Shown: one piece after another, positions 1 to 6,365 of the stretch
Layout: each line of letters begins with the position of its first letter
Position numbering within the stretch: position 1 is the stretch's first letter
Notes under the pieces: generated by a model
What the model saw: only the letters and a program-made list of their open reading frames with translations
Told to the model about the DNA's origin: nothing
Databases searched by the model: none
Translations under genes and position numbers: made by a program
Assembly: GCA_038230595.1 (NCBI GenBank)
Contig: JBBRMY010000042.1
Coordinates: 1-17,277 of the forward strand
DNA length: 17,277 nt
Source of the DNA: JBBRMY01 sp038230595
Lineage (GTDB): Bacteria; Bacteroidota; Ignavibacteria; Tepidaquicellales; Tepidaquicellaceae
Direction: 5' to 3'

Positions 1-10
1 CCGACCTTTA

Positions 11-36
11 GGTTGTTGCGGAGCAACGAAAGCTTT
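11..36. repeat. Short hairpin repeat, copy A
   Basis: A GTTGC/GCAAC stem with a 3-nt loop is followed by an AAGCTTT tail. The same stem-and-tail design recurs at 5921-5950 and 6268-6297, so this is a dispersed small repeat. The first 12 bases of the window also resemble one arm of the CCCCGACCT palindromes at 100-119 and 197-216, so repeats appear to have been layered here. The function is unknown. Confidence 0.5.
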
Positions 37-90
37 CTTATTTTTCGGATTTCCTTTGGCTCAACCCCGATTTAAATTAATAATGAAAGT

Positions 91-225
91 TTTTATTTGC
101 CCCGATCTTTAGGTCGGGGTTTAGAATTTTAAGATACAGGTTTTAGCCTAATCTTAGATTTTAGGTTCGGCTAAAGCCACAACATTGGAATATTTACCCC
201 GACCTAAAGGTCGGGGCAAATAAAA
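91..225. repeat. MITE-like element with 30-bp inverted ends
   Basis: Bases 91-120 and 196-225 are inverted repeats of each other over 30 bp with one mismatch, separated by a 75-bp core. Each end is itself a palindrome: 100-119 with CCCCGATCT/AGGTCGGGG arms, and 197-216, which reads CCCCGACCTAAAGGTCGGGG. The core holds a further inverted pair, TTTAGCC and GGCTAAA. No coding capacity and no clear target-site duplication are visible. It lies downstream of the racemase gene and could also end its transcript. Calling it mobile is inference. Confidence 0.55.
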
Positions 226-250
226 GCTGATAATTTCTCACAAAACAGGC

Positions 251-940
251 TCATGATAATGCAAATTCCGCGGCAGCTTTTGCATGAATAGCAGTAGTAT
301 CAAACACTTTTACAGGACTATCTCTATCGCTGATCAAAAGCGGAATTTCTGTACAGCCAAGAATTATACCTTCGGCTCCTTCTGATCTTAGCTTATTAAT
401 AATTTTAATAAATTTTATTCTGGTATCATCTTTAACTATACCGAAACCGAGTTCTTTGAAAATTGATTCAAATACAATATCTCTGTCCGTGCAGTCAGGA
501 ACAATCGTTTCAATTCCGAACTTTGTAAGTCTATCCTTGAAAAATGGATTTTCCATGGTGAACTTTGTACCTAATAAACCGACCTTTGATATCTTCTGAG
601 CTGCGATTTCTTTTGCAGTTTCATCTGCGATATGTATGAACGGAATATTTATACGATCAATAATATCATCAGCAGAGTTATGAGTAGTGTTGCAGCACAT
701 GACTATGCAATCCGCCCCGTCATTTTCTAACTGAACAGCAATGTCAGAAAGTTTTTTACCAATGGCAGTCCAATTTTCCTCTTCCTGGAAAACTCTGAAG
801 TCCTGGTGATTAACTGAATTCAGAATAATTTTAGCAGAGTTGAGTTCTCCGAGCCTTTCATTGATGATCTGATTTATGATCCTGTAATAAATAATTGTGG
901 AATGCCATGAGAGGCCTCCGATAAGTCCTAATGTCTTCAA
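251..940 (-). CDS. Aspartate/glutamate racemase family protein (RacD/YgeA-like)
   Basis: Predicted cofactor-independent amino-acid racemase, 229 residues, the normal family length. Enzymes of this family invert the alpha carbon of aspartate, glutamate or related amino acids with a two-base mechanism in the cytoplasm. The N-terminal glycine-rich strand LGLIGGLSW (4-12), the CNTTH motif with Cys83, and GCTEIPLL with Cys196 are all present, so both catalytic cysteines expected for an aspartate-racemase type enzyme are there. E. coli YgeA has Thr at the first position, so this protein is closer to true aspartate racemases, but the substrate cannot be fixed from sequence. The start must be TTG at 938-940, because an in-frame TAA lies directly upstream and MKTLGLIGG matches the family N-terminus. 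It appears monocistronic. There is no adjacent peptidoglycan or amino-acid pathway gene to hint at substrate. Confidence 0.85.
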   Translation of the reverse strand: MKTLGLIGGLSWHSTIIYYRIINQIINERLGELNSAKIILNSVNHQDFRVFQEEENWTAIGKKLSDIAVQLENDGADCIVMCCNTTHNSADDIIDRINIPFIHIADETAKEIAAQKISKVGLLGTKFTMENPFFKDRLTKFGIETIVPDCTDRDIVFESIFKELGFGIVKDDTRIKFIKIINKLRSEGAEGIILGCTEIPLLISDRDSPVKVFDTTAIHAKAAAEFALS

Positions 941-1045
941 TTATTTTTCCGAAAGTTCAACAATGATTTTTCTTATTTAAAATTTCTATTTACTTAATAT
1001 TATAATTAGATAATGATCCTTAAAGGGAAAAAAGAATAATAATTT

Positions 1046-2125
1046 TTAATTTTTTATATATTTTTCAACATCAGGACCTAACTTTTTTAAGATCTTTGTA
1101 TTTTTCGTAAGAATATTATAAGCTGCGGCATTTATGACACTGATCTTAACAGTCTTCCACTTTTCAATATCTTTTTCAAAGTCTTCATTAAATAATTTTT
1201 TTGAAAGATCTCTTACAACACAATAGTTAGCAACTGAGTGACCATTATTCCCTTCATAGTTAGAATTATTAATGAAAAAACTAATAGTATTGAATAATGA
1301 TTCATTTGCAAGGCTGAGTTCAGTGAGTTTTGCACGATATTCAAGATCTTCGCTTTTGAGCTTAGGAAATATTTTGTAATCGGAAAAGTGTCTACCTTCA
1401 TGAGCAAGATAACTTATTTTAAATGATTCACTATTGAGATCATAAGCACTTTTTACACAGAATAGTGACTCAGTTGTTGTCCAGCCGCCGGGATAATATC
1501 TTGCAAGGGTTGCAAATTCCTGCCAGCCAAGAGTTAGGAAATTTTCCATGAAGACGACTTTGACCTTTAAGACTTCTTTATGCAAGGGAATGGAATACAC
1601 AGTATCATTTTCGGACGACCAAACTAATAAGTCTAAAAATCTACCTGTTTTTCCGAATCCGGCAGTATATAATCCGAGCGATTTAAGATAATTGTCTAAA
1701 TTAACTTTAACACTGTCTTCGTTTTCATCAGACTTAAGAAATAATGCAAGATTTGAAATAAGTTCTTTATCATAATTATTTGAATTATCCAGTAAAGATT
1801 TTCTCCAATAATTGTGAAAGATTTTTATGATATCAGAGATTGATGACTCTTTACTTTTTAAATAATCACTTTCATCAGTTTCTTTACTAAATCTGCTCTC
1901 AAAATTATCTTTAAATATTTTGTCTTTATCATTTAGCTTTTTATAGTCTGCTGCTCGGATAATTTCTAAAGCCGGAGTTACATTACCATCGAGGCATAAG
2001 GAATAGATCTTATTGTAATCAAGCTTTATACTGTCTTTTTCCGCTGAAAATACTTTTGACATAGTTAGTAAGATAATTAATATTGATAATAATAATAATT
2101 TTTTCAACTTGTTTATTCTGTTCAT
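1046..2125 (-). CDS. Secreted protein with HExxH-type motif, putative zinc peptidase
   Basis: I do not recognise the family of this 359-residue protein. It starts with a lysine-rich signal peptide (MNRINKLKK then a leucine/isoleucine core, likely cleaved near Ser27/Ala28), so it is exported. There is no lipobox cysteine. The middle (45-150) is charged and mostly helical. Around residue 240 the segment YLAHEGRHFSDY contains H242-E243-x-x-H246, followed by E262 in LEYRAKLTEL, 16 residues after the second histidine. This spacing resembles gluzincin metallopeptidases, where HExxH plus a downstream Glu bind zinc. That is inference from one motif. The final 60 residues (KTVKISVINAAAYNIL onward) look helical. 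It sits alone between the racemase and an AraC-type regulator with AT-rich spacers and no visible Shine-Dalgarno sequence. Confidence 0.6.
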   Translation of the reverse strand: MNRINKLKKLLLLSILIILLTMSKVFSAEKDSIKLDYNKIYSLCLDGNVTPALEIIRAADYKKLNDKDKIFKDNFESRFSKETDESDYLKSKESSISDIIKIFHNYWRKSLLDNSNNYDKELISNLALFLKSDENEDSVKVNLDNYLKSLGLYTAGFGKTGRFLDLLVWSSENDTVYSIPLHKEVLKVKVVFMENFLTLGWQEFATLARYYPGGWTTTESLFCVKSAYDLNSESFKISYLAHEGRHFSDYKIFPKLKSEDLEYRAKLTELSLANESLFNTISFFINNSNYEGNNGHSVANYCVVRDLSKKLFNEDFEKDIEKWKTVKISVINAAAYNILTKNTKILKKLGPDVEKYIKN

Positions 2126-2233
2126 ATTTTATTTTGATAAATATATTGAGATAATTATGTTCCTGAATTTAAAAATATCAAATATTATCAGATTATTATA
2201 GAACCGGAATGACTGGATAGGATATGATTGATA

Positions 2234-3034
2234 TTACTTTGCCAGACGGTATTGTAAAGGACTGAAGCCTGTGAGAGACTTAAATACTCTGCAAAAGTGA
2301 CTTTGATCGGAGAATCCTGTTTCAAAAGCTATATCAGACAAATTTTTATGGGTATGCCTTAACATATAACAGCAATGCTTTACTTTGATCTGCCGATGGA
2401 ATTCACCAATAGTTATTTTCATCTTACTTTTAAATTCTCTTGCAAGATGCTCAGGAGAAACACCTGCAATTTTGGAAAGATGAAGTAGTGTAGGATTTGA
2501 TGAGAATTCATCATTTAGATATTCAATTACTCTCTTCAAATAAATAGGAATATTACTTTGTGATGAATTAACTCTGAAAAAGCCTGCTATTGTTTCTAGC
2601 ATTAATCCTTCGATCATTAAAGACGAATGATCATCATGACTATTCAATTCCCTATAGATCTTAAGAACAGAATTTTGAACCTTCTGATCTTCTGTTTTTA
2701 TTATTGAGTTCAGTTCTATTTTCGTTTCAGTAAATTTGCTTATCCAGGCAGTAGAGAATTCAAGATTAAAGCAAGTGGTTGAGCTGTCAGTAAAATTATT
2801 ATGATGTTCCGAATTCTTAGGATGAAAGATCAGGTCACCCTTTGCGCATATAATTTCCTTATTTGAAGATCGTTCGGAATAATTACCGCTAAGTACAAAA
2901 CAGAAATAATGGTTTTCATGATAATGCACAGGAAGCATTGTACCATGCGAATAAAATGATTTTGAGATCACAAGACCATCAAGATCAACTGACTGAACTA
3001 CTTTACCATAATATTCACCTTCTGAAAGCTGCAT
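2234..3034 (-). CDS. AraC family transcriptional regulator with cupin sensor domain
   Basis: 266-residue one-component regulator. Residues about 30-95 form a cupin-like ligand-binding domain: HYHENHYFCFVLSG and KGDLIFHPKNSEHH are the two histidine-bearing cupin strands. Residues about 165-266 form the AraC/XylS DNA-binding domain with two helix-turn-helix units, the first around LLHLSKIAGVSPEHLAREFK (183-202) and the second around LSDIAFETGFSDQSHFCRVF (232-251), ending in the conserved GFSPLQYR. The effector is unknown. The nearest possible target is the secreted YciI-like gene just upstream in the same orientation (69-bp gap), but no operator is evident. The start ATG at 3032-3034 is preceded by A-rich sequence without a Shine-Dalgarno motif. 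Confidence 0.88.
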   Translation of the reverse strand: MQLSEGEYYGKVVQSVDLDGLVISKSFYSHGTMLPVHYHENHYFCFVLSGNYSERSSNKEIICAKGDLIFHPKNSEHHNNFTDSSTTCFNLEFSTAWISKFTETKIELNSIIKTEDQKVQNSVLKIYRELNSHDDHSSLMIEGLMLETIAGFFRVNSSQSNIPIYLKRVIEYLNDEFSSNPTLLHLSKIAGVSPEHLAREFKSKMKITIGEFHRQIKVKHCCYMLRHTHKNLSDIAFETGFSDQSHFCRVFKSLTGFSPLQYRLAK

Positions 3035-3103
3035 TTTTTATATAAACGTATTTTTCTTAGGAATGTAATTTCAATTGGTGTACTCTTAAAATTTGTTAAA
3101 ATA

Positions 3104-3562
3104 TTATGGTTTCTTTTTTTCTATCATCTTATGATATGGTAGATATTTAGGCAATGCAGCGGAGCCGTACCAGACATAAATTTCAGGGTCTAACAAATTA
3201 GCGTTAACTGCAGGATCAGTACTTAATAATTCCTGAGCTTCTTTTATAGTTTTTACATTGAAGATAAATATTCCGAGATAATTTTTGTCATTTTCTACCA
3301 TTGGTCCGGCAGCAACAAGCTTTCCGTCATTTGCAAGCCTGTTTATATTTGCAAGATGCCCTGTGAACAGGCTGTCTATAACGTTCTTATTATCAGTTTT
3401 ATTGGAACCCTGTTTTAGAATTACCAGAGTATAAAGCTTCATGCCATATTCATCTGCCCCAAGTGAGTCAGCTAACTTTTTATTGTACTTAATTTTGTCA
3501 GATTGCGCATTTGCACTAATGCTTAGCATCAATATAAATACGATCATTATTAAATTTTTCAA
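3104..3562 (-). CDS. Exported YciI-like domain protein
   Basis: 152 residues. Residues 1-20 (MKNLIMIVFI..SANAQ) form a clear type I signal peptide with a SANAQ cleavage site, so the protein is predicted to be periplasmic. The remainder matches the YCII-related fold: KLYTLVILKQG (42-52), His69 in GHLANINRL, the GKLVAAGPM strand (80-88), and the STDPAV segment (114-119) with the conserved Asp-Pro. In cytosolic YciI proteins a His-Asp pair is conserved and catalysis has been suggested. An exported version is less usual but known in Bacteroidota-type genomes. No partner gene indicates a substrate. The hairpin terminator of the upstream gene lies at 3620-3644, so it is probably transcribed on its own. 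Confidence 0.75.
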   Translation of the reverse strand: MKNLIMIVFILMLSISANAQSDKIKYNKKLADSLGADEYGMKLYTLVILKQGSNKTDNKNVIDSLFTGHLANINRLANDGKLVAAGPMVENDKNYLGIFIFNVKTIKEAQELLSTDPAVNANLLDPEIYVWYGSAALPKYLPYHKMIEKKKP

Positions 3563-3619
3563 TGTTACTTTTTGATTTTATGTTTGAATGAATAAAAAAT
3601 AAATGATATAAGAATAAAT

Positions 3620-3644
3620 AAAAAGCTAACAATGTTAGCTTTTT
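3620..3644 (-). terminator. Intrinsic terminator overlapping the LtrA-like stop codon
   Basis: A perfect 11-bp stem, AAAAAGCTAAC and GTTAGCTTTTT, with a 3-nt loop. Read on the minus strand it ends in a T-run and continues into AT-rich sequence. The TAA stop of the upstream gene (3635-3637) sits inside the stem, so translation termination and hairpin formation occupy the same bases. The stem is symmetric and could work in both directions, but no plus-strand gene precedes it. Confidence 0.7.
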
Positions 3645-4834
3645 ATGATATTCATCTTATAAAGTGCCCAGCTTCTTCCACCAACAACTACCGGGATTGC
3701 AAGTATAAGGGTAACTAAAGTAAGATAACCCGGAATGCTGAAATAATTGTGAAATGCGGTGATAAGTAATATGGCAGCCGCAGTTATAAATAATAATCTA
3801 ACGACTGGAAATACAAAAGCTCTCTCTTCAGCGTTATGCTGCATGATCAATGAGATAGATGAGATACAAAGCAGAATAACTGCTAATGCTGAACCGAACA
3901 TTAAAATTTCCGTATTATCTACTGACTTCCCGGAAAGGATTAGACTAATTGAAGAACCTAAAATACCAAATGATGCCAGTAACGGAATATGTAAAAAATA
4001 AATTAATTGAAAATATTTATAACCTAATTTCAGCCTTCTGTCACTTATCATATCGAAGTACAGACTCCACAAGAGAAATGAAATAAGTATACCCAGTATA
4101 AATGTATACCATACAATAAATATTTTTTCAGGAACAACTGATATACCGTTTATTATTCCGAAAAGAGTTTCTGCCAGAACAATGATCGTGAAGAGTCCGA
4201 ATCTTTCAAGTAAAGATGCAGAAGGAGTAAAGCTGTCTCCCCTGCTTTTCATTATCCTTAACAGATTAGGAACTCCAAGCAAGCCGGAACTTAGATTTAA
4301 TATTAAAGCTGCCAGCCATAATGCTTCAGCTAGAATTTCATTTACAAAAATTGAGATGATAAAAAGTGCAATGCTTATACTATAATTTAAAACATAATAT
4401 TTACTTAATGGCTTATGGGTTGGATCATAATAGCCGGTACTCCACCATAGATAAGTAATAATGCACTGAACTAATAAAAATGATATAGCAAAGCTTTGAT
4501 GACCTGTGAAAGCGCTATTCAGAGTAATTGCAACAACAGCGATTGAAAGCATTTGCAATAATGACAAGAATCTTGAACGCACTCCATCTCTCCAGTGAAG
4601 ATCATGATAAAGGCTACCGTTATACCATGACCAGAAAAGCATAATGAAGAGATAGGAATAATAGATCAGCTCGATCCAAGTGCTGTGTAGAGAAAGATAA
4701 CGTGTTAGCTGGGAGATTGCGGCTGCATAGACAAGATCATAGAAAAGTTCCAGCCAAGAGATCTTACGCTTATCTGATCTATCTGAGAAGTTTTTTGGGG
4801 GTCCCCACCAGATATTATTTTTATCTTCAGGCAA
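3635..4834 (-). CDS. LtrA family (low temperature requirement A) membrane protein
   Basis: 399-residue polytopic membrane protein with about ten hydrophobic segments spread over residues 30-395. Family landmarks are WLELFYDLVY (27-36), HDLHWRDGVRSR (77-88), and ERFGLFTIIVLAE (210-222), with acidic residues inside the membrane segments. The family is named after a Listeria gene linked to growth at low temperature, and its biochemical role remains poorly defined. No ATG fits. The family N-terminus requires a start upstream of WLELFYDLVY, and TTG at 4832-4834 is the best candidate; the frame is open only to 4873. The gene follows the VOC gene after 32 nt and is probably co-transcribed with it and the Lrp-type regulator. 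The spacer carries short repeats of the type ATTACGAATT. Confidence 0.85.
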   Translation of the reverse strand: MPEDKNNIWWGPPKNFSDRSDKRKISWLELFYDLVYAAAISQLTRYLSLHSTWIELIYYSYLFIMLFWSWYNGSLYHDLHWRDGVRSRFLSLLQMLSIAVVAITLNSAFTGHQSFAISFLLVQCIITYLWWSTGYYDPTHKPLSKYYVLNYSISIALFIISIFVNEILAEALWLAALILNLSSGLLGVPNLLRIMKSRGDSFTPSASLLERFGLFTIIVLAETLFGIINGISVVPEKIFIVWYTFILGILISFLLWSLYFDMISDRRLKLGYKYFQLIYFLHIPLLASFGILGSSISLILSGKSVDNTEILMFGSALAVILLCISSISLIMQHNAEERAFVFPVVRLLFITAAAILLITAFHNYFSIPGYLTLVTLILAIPVVVGGRSWALYKMNIIKS

Positions 4835-4866
4835 AATATAAATATTTACGAATTTTGAATTACGAA

Positions 4867-5265
4867 TTACGAGCTATAAACTACTTCGACTTTTATTCTG
4901 TCCGGATCTTCAAAGAAGACTGCGTAATAGTAATTACCTCCTGCAAACGGATGCTTATCTTCATATAAAATTGTTACACTTCTTTCTTTCAGTTCTTTTG
5001 TAAGTGTTTCGATAAATTCAATTGAGTCACAATGAAATGCAAGATGATTTAATCCTGTATTCTTTCTGTTATACGCAACTTCTGAATATTTTGCTTCAGT
5101 CTGAACAAAGACTATATATGTTTCGTTAAACTTAAAACTGATTCCCTGCTCCCATTTCTGGAACTCAGTGTATGATAATTTTTCAGTTAGGAGCCAGCTC
5201 CAGAAATCAGTGGAGCGTTTCAGATCTGAAACATATATTTCGACATGGTGAAGAGTTCCGTTCAT
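4867..5265 (-). CDS. VOC/glyoxalase-fold protein
   Basis: 132 residues, one vicinal-oxygen-chelate module pair. The first beta-alpha-beta unit starts LHHVEIYVSDLKRSTDFWSWLL (5-26) and the second LNHLAFHCDSIEFIETLTKELKERSV (72-97). It ends with the strand AVFFEDPDRIKVEVVY (115-130). Candidate metal ligands are His7, His74 and Glu127, the usual positions in glyoxalase I, fosfomycin-resistance and dioxygenase relatives. The exact reaction cannot be assigned. The start ATG overlaps the stop of the upstream Lrp-type gene by one base (TAATG), a strong sign of translational coupling. A detoxification or small-molecule binding role under control of that regulator is inference. Confidence 0.8.
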   Translation of the reverse strand: MNGTLHHVEIYVSDLKRSTDFWSWLLTEKLSYTEFQKWEQGISFKFNETYIVFVQTEAKYSEVAYNRKNTGLNHLAFHCDSIEFIETLTKELKERSVTILYEDKHPFAGGNYYYAVFFEDPDRIKVEVVYSS

Positions 5266-5726
5266 TATAATTTTATCTGACGTTTAAAACTTTCTTCGAG
5301 TGAAAGGAAAGTTTCTGTTCTTTGAATTCCCTTAATCGCCTGTATCTTATCATTCAACACTTCCCGGAGGTTCTGAGTATTCTTGCAAATGAGTTTTGCG
5401 AACATGCTATATAGTCCAGTAGTGTAATGCAGCTCAACGACTTCAGGGATCTTTTTAAGGTCTTTAGCAACATTGTGATAAAGCGATCCTTTTTCAAGGT
5501 AAACACCGATAAATGATTGAATATCATATCCAATAACTGAAGGATCAATAATGAGCTCAGAGCCTTTAACGACTCCCATTTCCTTCAGCTTATTCATTCT
5601 GACGTGGATAGTTCCCCCTGAAACAAGAAGCTCTTTTGCAATTTCAGTATAAGGAGTTGTAGCATCCTTCATAAGTATAGAAAGTATGTCGTGATCTACT
5701 TTATCAATTTCATAATTTTGAGGCAT
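5265..5726 (-). CDS. Lrp/AsnC family transcriptional regulator
   Basis: About 153 residues, typical of Lrp/AsnC regulators. An N-terminal winged helix-turn-helix (IDKVDHDILSILMKDATTPY, then EIAKELLVSGGTIHVRMNKLKEMG, roughly 7-55) is followed by a C-terminal RAM ligand-binding domain (about 65-140, containing VELHYTTGLYSMFAKLICK). These proteins form dimers or octamers and respond to amino acids or other small ligands. I chose the ATG at 5724-5726; a TTG two codons upstream is an alternative. It leads a probable operon with the VOC and LtrA genes. Two abutting palindromes at 5810-5832, about 85-106 bp upstream, are a plausible autoregulatory operator that would also cover the predicted divergent RNA promoter. 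Confidence 0.88.
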   Translation of the reverse strand: MPQNYEIDKVDHDILSILMKDATTPYTEIAKELLVSGGTIHVRMNKLKEMGVVKGSELIIDPSVIGYDIQSFIGVYLEKGSLYHNVAKDLKKIPEVVELHYTTGLYSMFAKLICKNTQNLREVLNDKIQAIKGIQRTETFLSLEESFKRQIKL

Positions 5727-5809
5727 ATACAATAAGTTAATTTATGAATTCATTAATATTATGTGTTATTTATTATCAGATTCATAAAAATTATACATAT
5801 TTATTATTA

Positions 5810-5832
5810 GTATTGCAATACAGTTAAAACTG
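5810..5832. promoter_or_regulatory. Two abutting palindromes, possible operator
   Basis: GTATTGCAATAC (5810-5821, perfect 12-bp palindrome) shares its last base with CAGTTAAAACTG (5821-5832, 5-bp arms around AA). The centres are 11 bp apart, about one helical turn. The site lies between the minus-strand Lrp/AsnC gene and the plus-strand RNA island and overlaps the predicted -33 region of the latter. Regulator binding is inference. Confidence 0.4.
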
Positions 5833-5843
5833 TCGTAACTTTG
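5813..5843 (+). promoter_or_regulatory. Predicted Bacteroidota-type promoter for the RNA island
   Basis: TTG at 5813-5815, 20 nt, then TAACTTTG at 5836-5843. This fits the TTTG / TAnnTTTG primary-sigma consensus of Bacteroidota. Transcription would begin near 5850 and run through the hairpin repeat and both tRNA-like units to the terminator at 6366-6402, giving an untranslated primary RNA of about 550 nt. No other open reading frame lies on this strand. This is a sequence match only. Confidence 0.45.
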
Positions 5844-5920
5844 TTCACACTAAGGGCAATGATACTGAAGCCCACCGATCTTTGGAATAACGATACCAGC
5901 AACAAAAATACTACTGTACG

Positions 5921-5950
5921 GGCTGCTGCGATAGCAGCGGAAGCTTTTAA
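5921..5950 (+). repeat. Short hairpin repeat, copy B
   Basis: Stem GCTGC (5925-5929), loop GATA, stem GCAGC (5934-5938), then GGAAGCTTTTAA. It matches copy C at 6268-6297 in 26 of 30 bases, including a compensatory change in the stem (C5926-G5937 here, T6273-A6284 in copy C). It follows directly on CAACAAAAATACTACTGTA, the same leader that precedes the tRNA-like unit at 5993, as if a tRNA-like body had been replaced by this hairpin. Confidence 0.6.
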
Positions 5951-5992
5951 AAACGTTCATTTAAAATAGATTTTCATCAACAAAAATACTAC

Positions 5993-6123
5993 TGTAGGGT
6001 GGTGAAACAGGCAGACACGTCCTCCGGTCTCGAGGATGGAGAAACCGGGATAAATTTGGGTTAACATTTTTTTACAAGACCCAGACTAACCGCTCTTTGA
6101 AGGTTCGACTCCTTCCCCTGCAG
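5993..6123 (+). ncRNA. tRNA-Leu-like RNA, unit 1, with 62-nt variable region
   Basis: Cloverleaf parts read directly. Acceptor TGTAGGG (5993-5999) pairs with CCCTGCA (6116-6122), discriminator G6123, no encoded CCA. The D stem is GTG/CAC around AAACAGGCAGA (6005-6015), of leucine type. Anticodon stem TCCTC/GAGGA (6020-6024, 6032-6036). T stem GAAGG/CCTTC around TTCGACT (6104-6110). The 7-nt anticodon loop CGGTCTC has G instead of U33 and T instead of purine 37, and its central triplet GTC does not suit a leucine body. The region between anticodon and T arms is 62 nt, against roughly 10-20 nt in normal long-arm tRNAs, and can form a GGTTA/TAACC stem (6059-6063, 6087-6091). It may be a degenerate tRNA gene or a non-decoding tRNA-like RNA. 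A conventional decoding role looks unlikely. Confidence 0.6.
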
Positions 6124-6171
6124 CAAGAAATAAATGCTCTTTTAAATAATTTTTAGAAACAACGATACTAC

Positions 6172-6346
6172 TGTAGGGTGGTGAAACAGGCAGACACGTC
6201 CTCCGGTCTCGAGGATGGAGAAACCGGGATAAATTTGGATTAGCGAAAGCTAAGCCGCTCCTTGAAAGGCTGTTGCGAAAGCAACGGAAGCTTTTAAGGA
6301 CACCCAAGCTAACCGCTCCTTGAAGGTTCGACTCCTTCCCCTGCAG
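6172..6346 (+). ncRNA. tRNA-Leu-like RNA, unit 2, with 106-nt variable region containing a hairpin repeat
   Basis: Tandem paralogue of unit 1. Bases 6165-6238 are identical to 5986-6059 over 74 nt, covering the leader end and the whole acceptor, D and anticodon arms. The 3' part 6309-6355 matches 6086-6132 with one change. The differences are confined to the region between the anticodon and T arms. Here a TTAGC...GCTAACC closing stem (6240-6244, 6308-6314) encloses a near-copy of the unit's own 3' arm (6249-6269) and a 42-nt imperfect hairpin (6259-6300, ends TCCTT/AAGGA) that carries repeat copy C. The anticodon loop CGGTCTC is the same non-canonical one. The closing stem is kept although its sequence and contents differ from unit 1, which favours a maintained structure, but recent duplication also explains much of the identity. 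Confidence 0.6.
6268..6297 (+). repeat. Short hairpin repeat, copy C (inside tRNA-like unit 2)
   Basis: Stem GTTGC (6272-6276), loop GAAA, stem GCAAC (6281-6285), then GGAAGCTTTTAA. It is related to copies at 5921-5950 and 11-36. Its presence inside the variable region of unit 2, absent from unit 1, indicates insertion or recombination into a tRNA-like gene. Confidence 0.6.
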
Positions 6347-6365
6347 CAAGAAATAAGAACAATAC

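Noticed and set aside
3759..4001. Plus-strand open frames inside the LtrA, cupin, helicase and other genes (for example 3759-4001, 7369-7572, 10354-10578, 15885-16181)
   Set aside because: They are antisense to well-supported family proteins, have no recognisable domains and arise from low stop-codon density opposite those genes.
5986..6346. tRNA-Leu interrupted by a group I intron
   Set aside because: The extra sequence lies between the anticodon and T arms, not in the anticodon loop, is only about 50-95 nt longer than a normal arm, and no group I core elements are visible.
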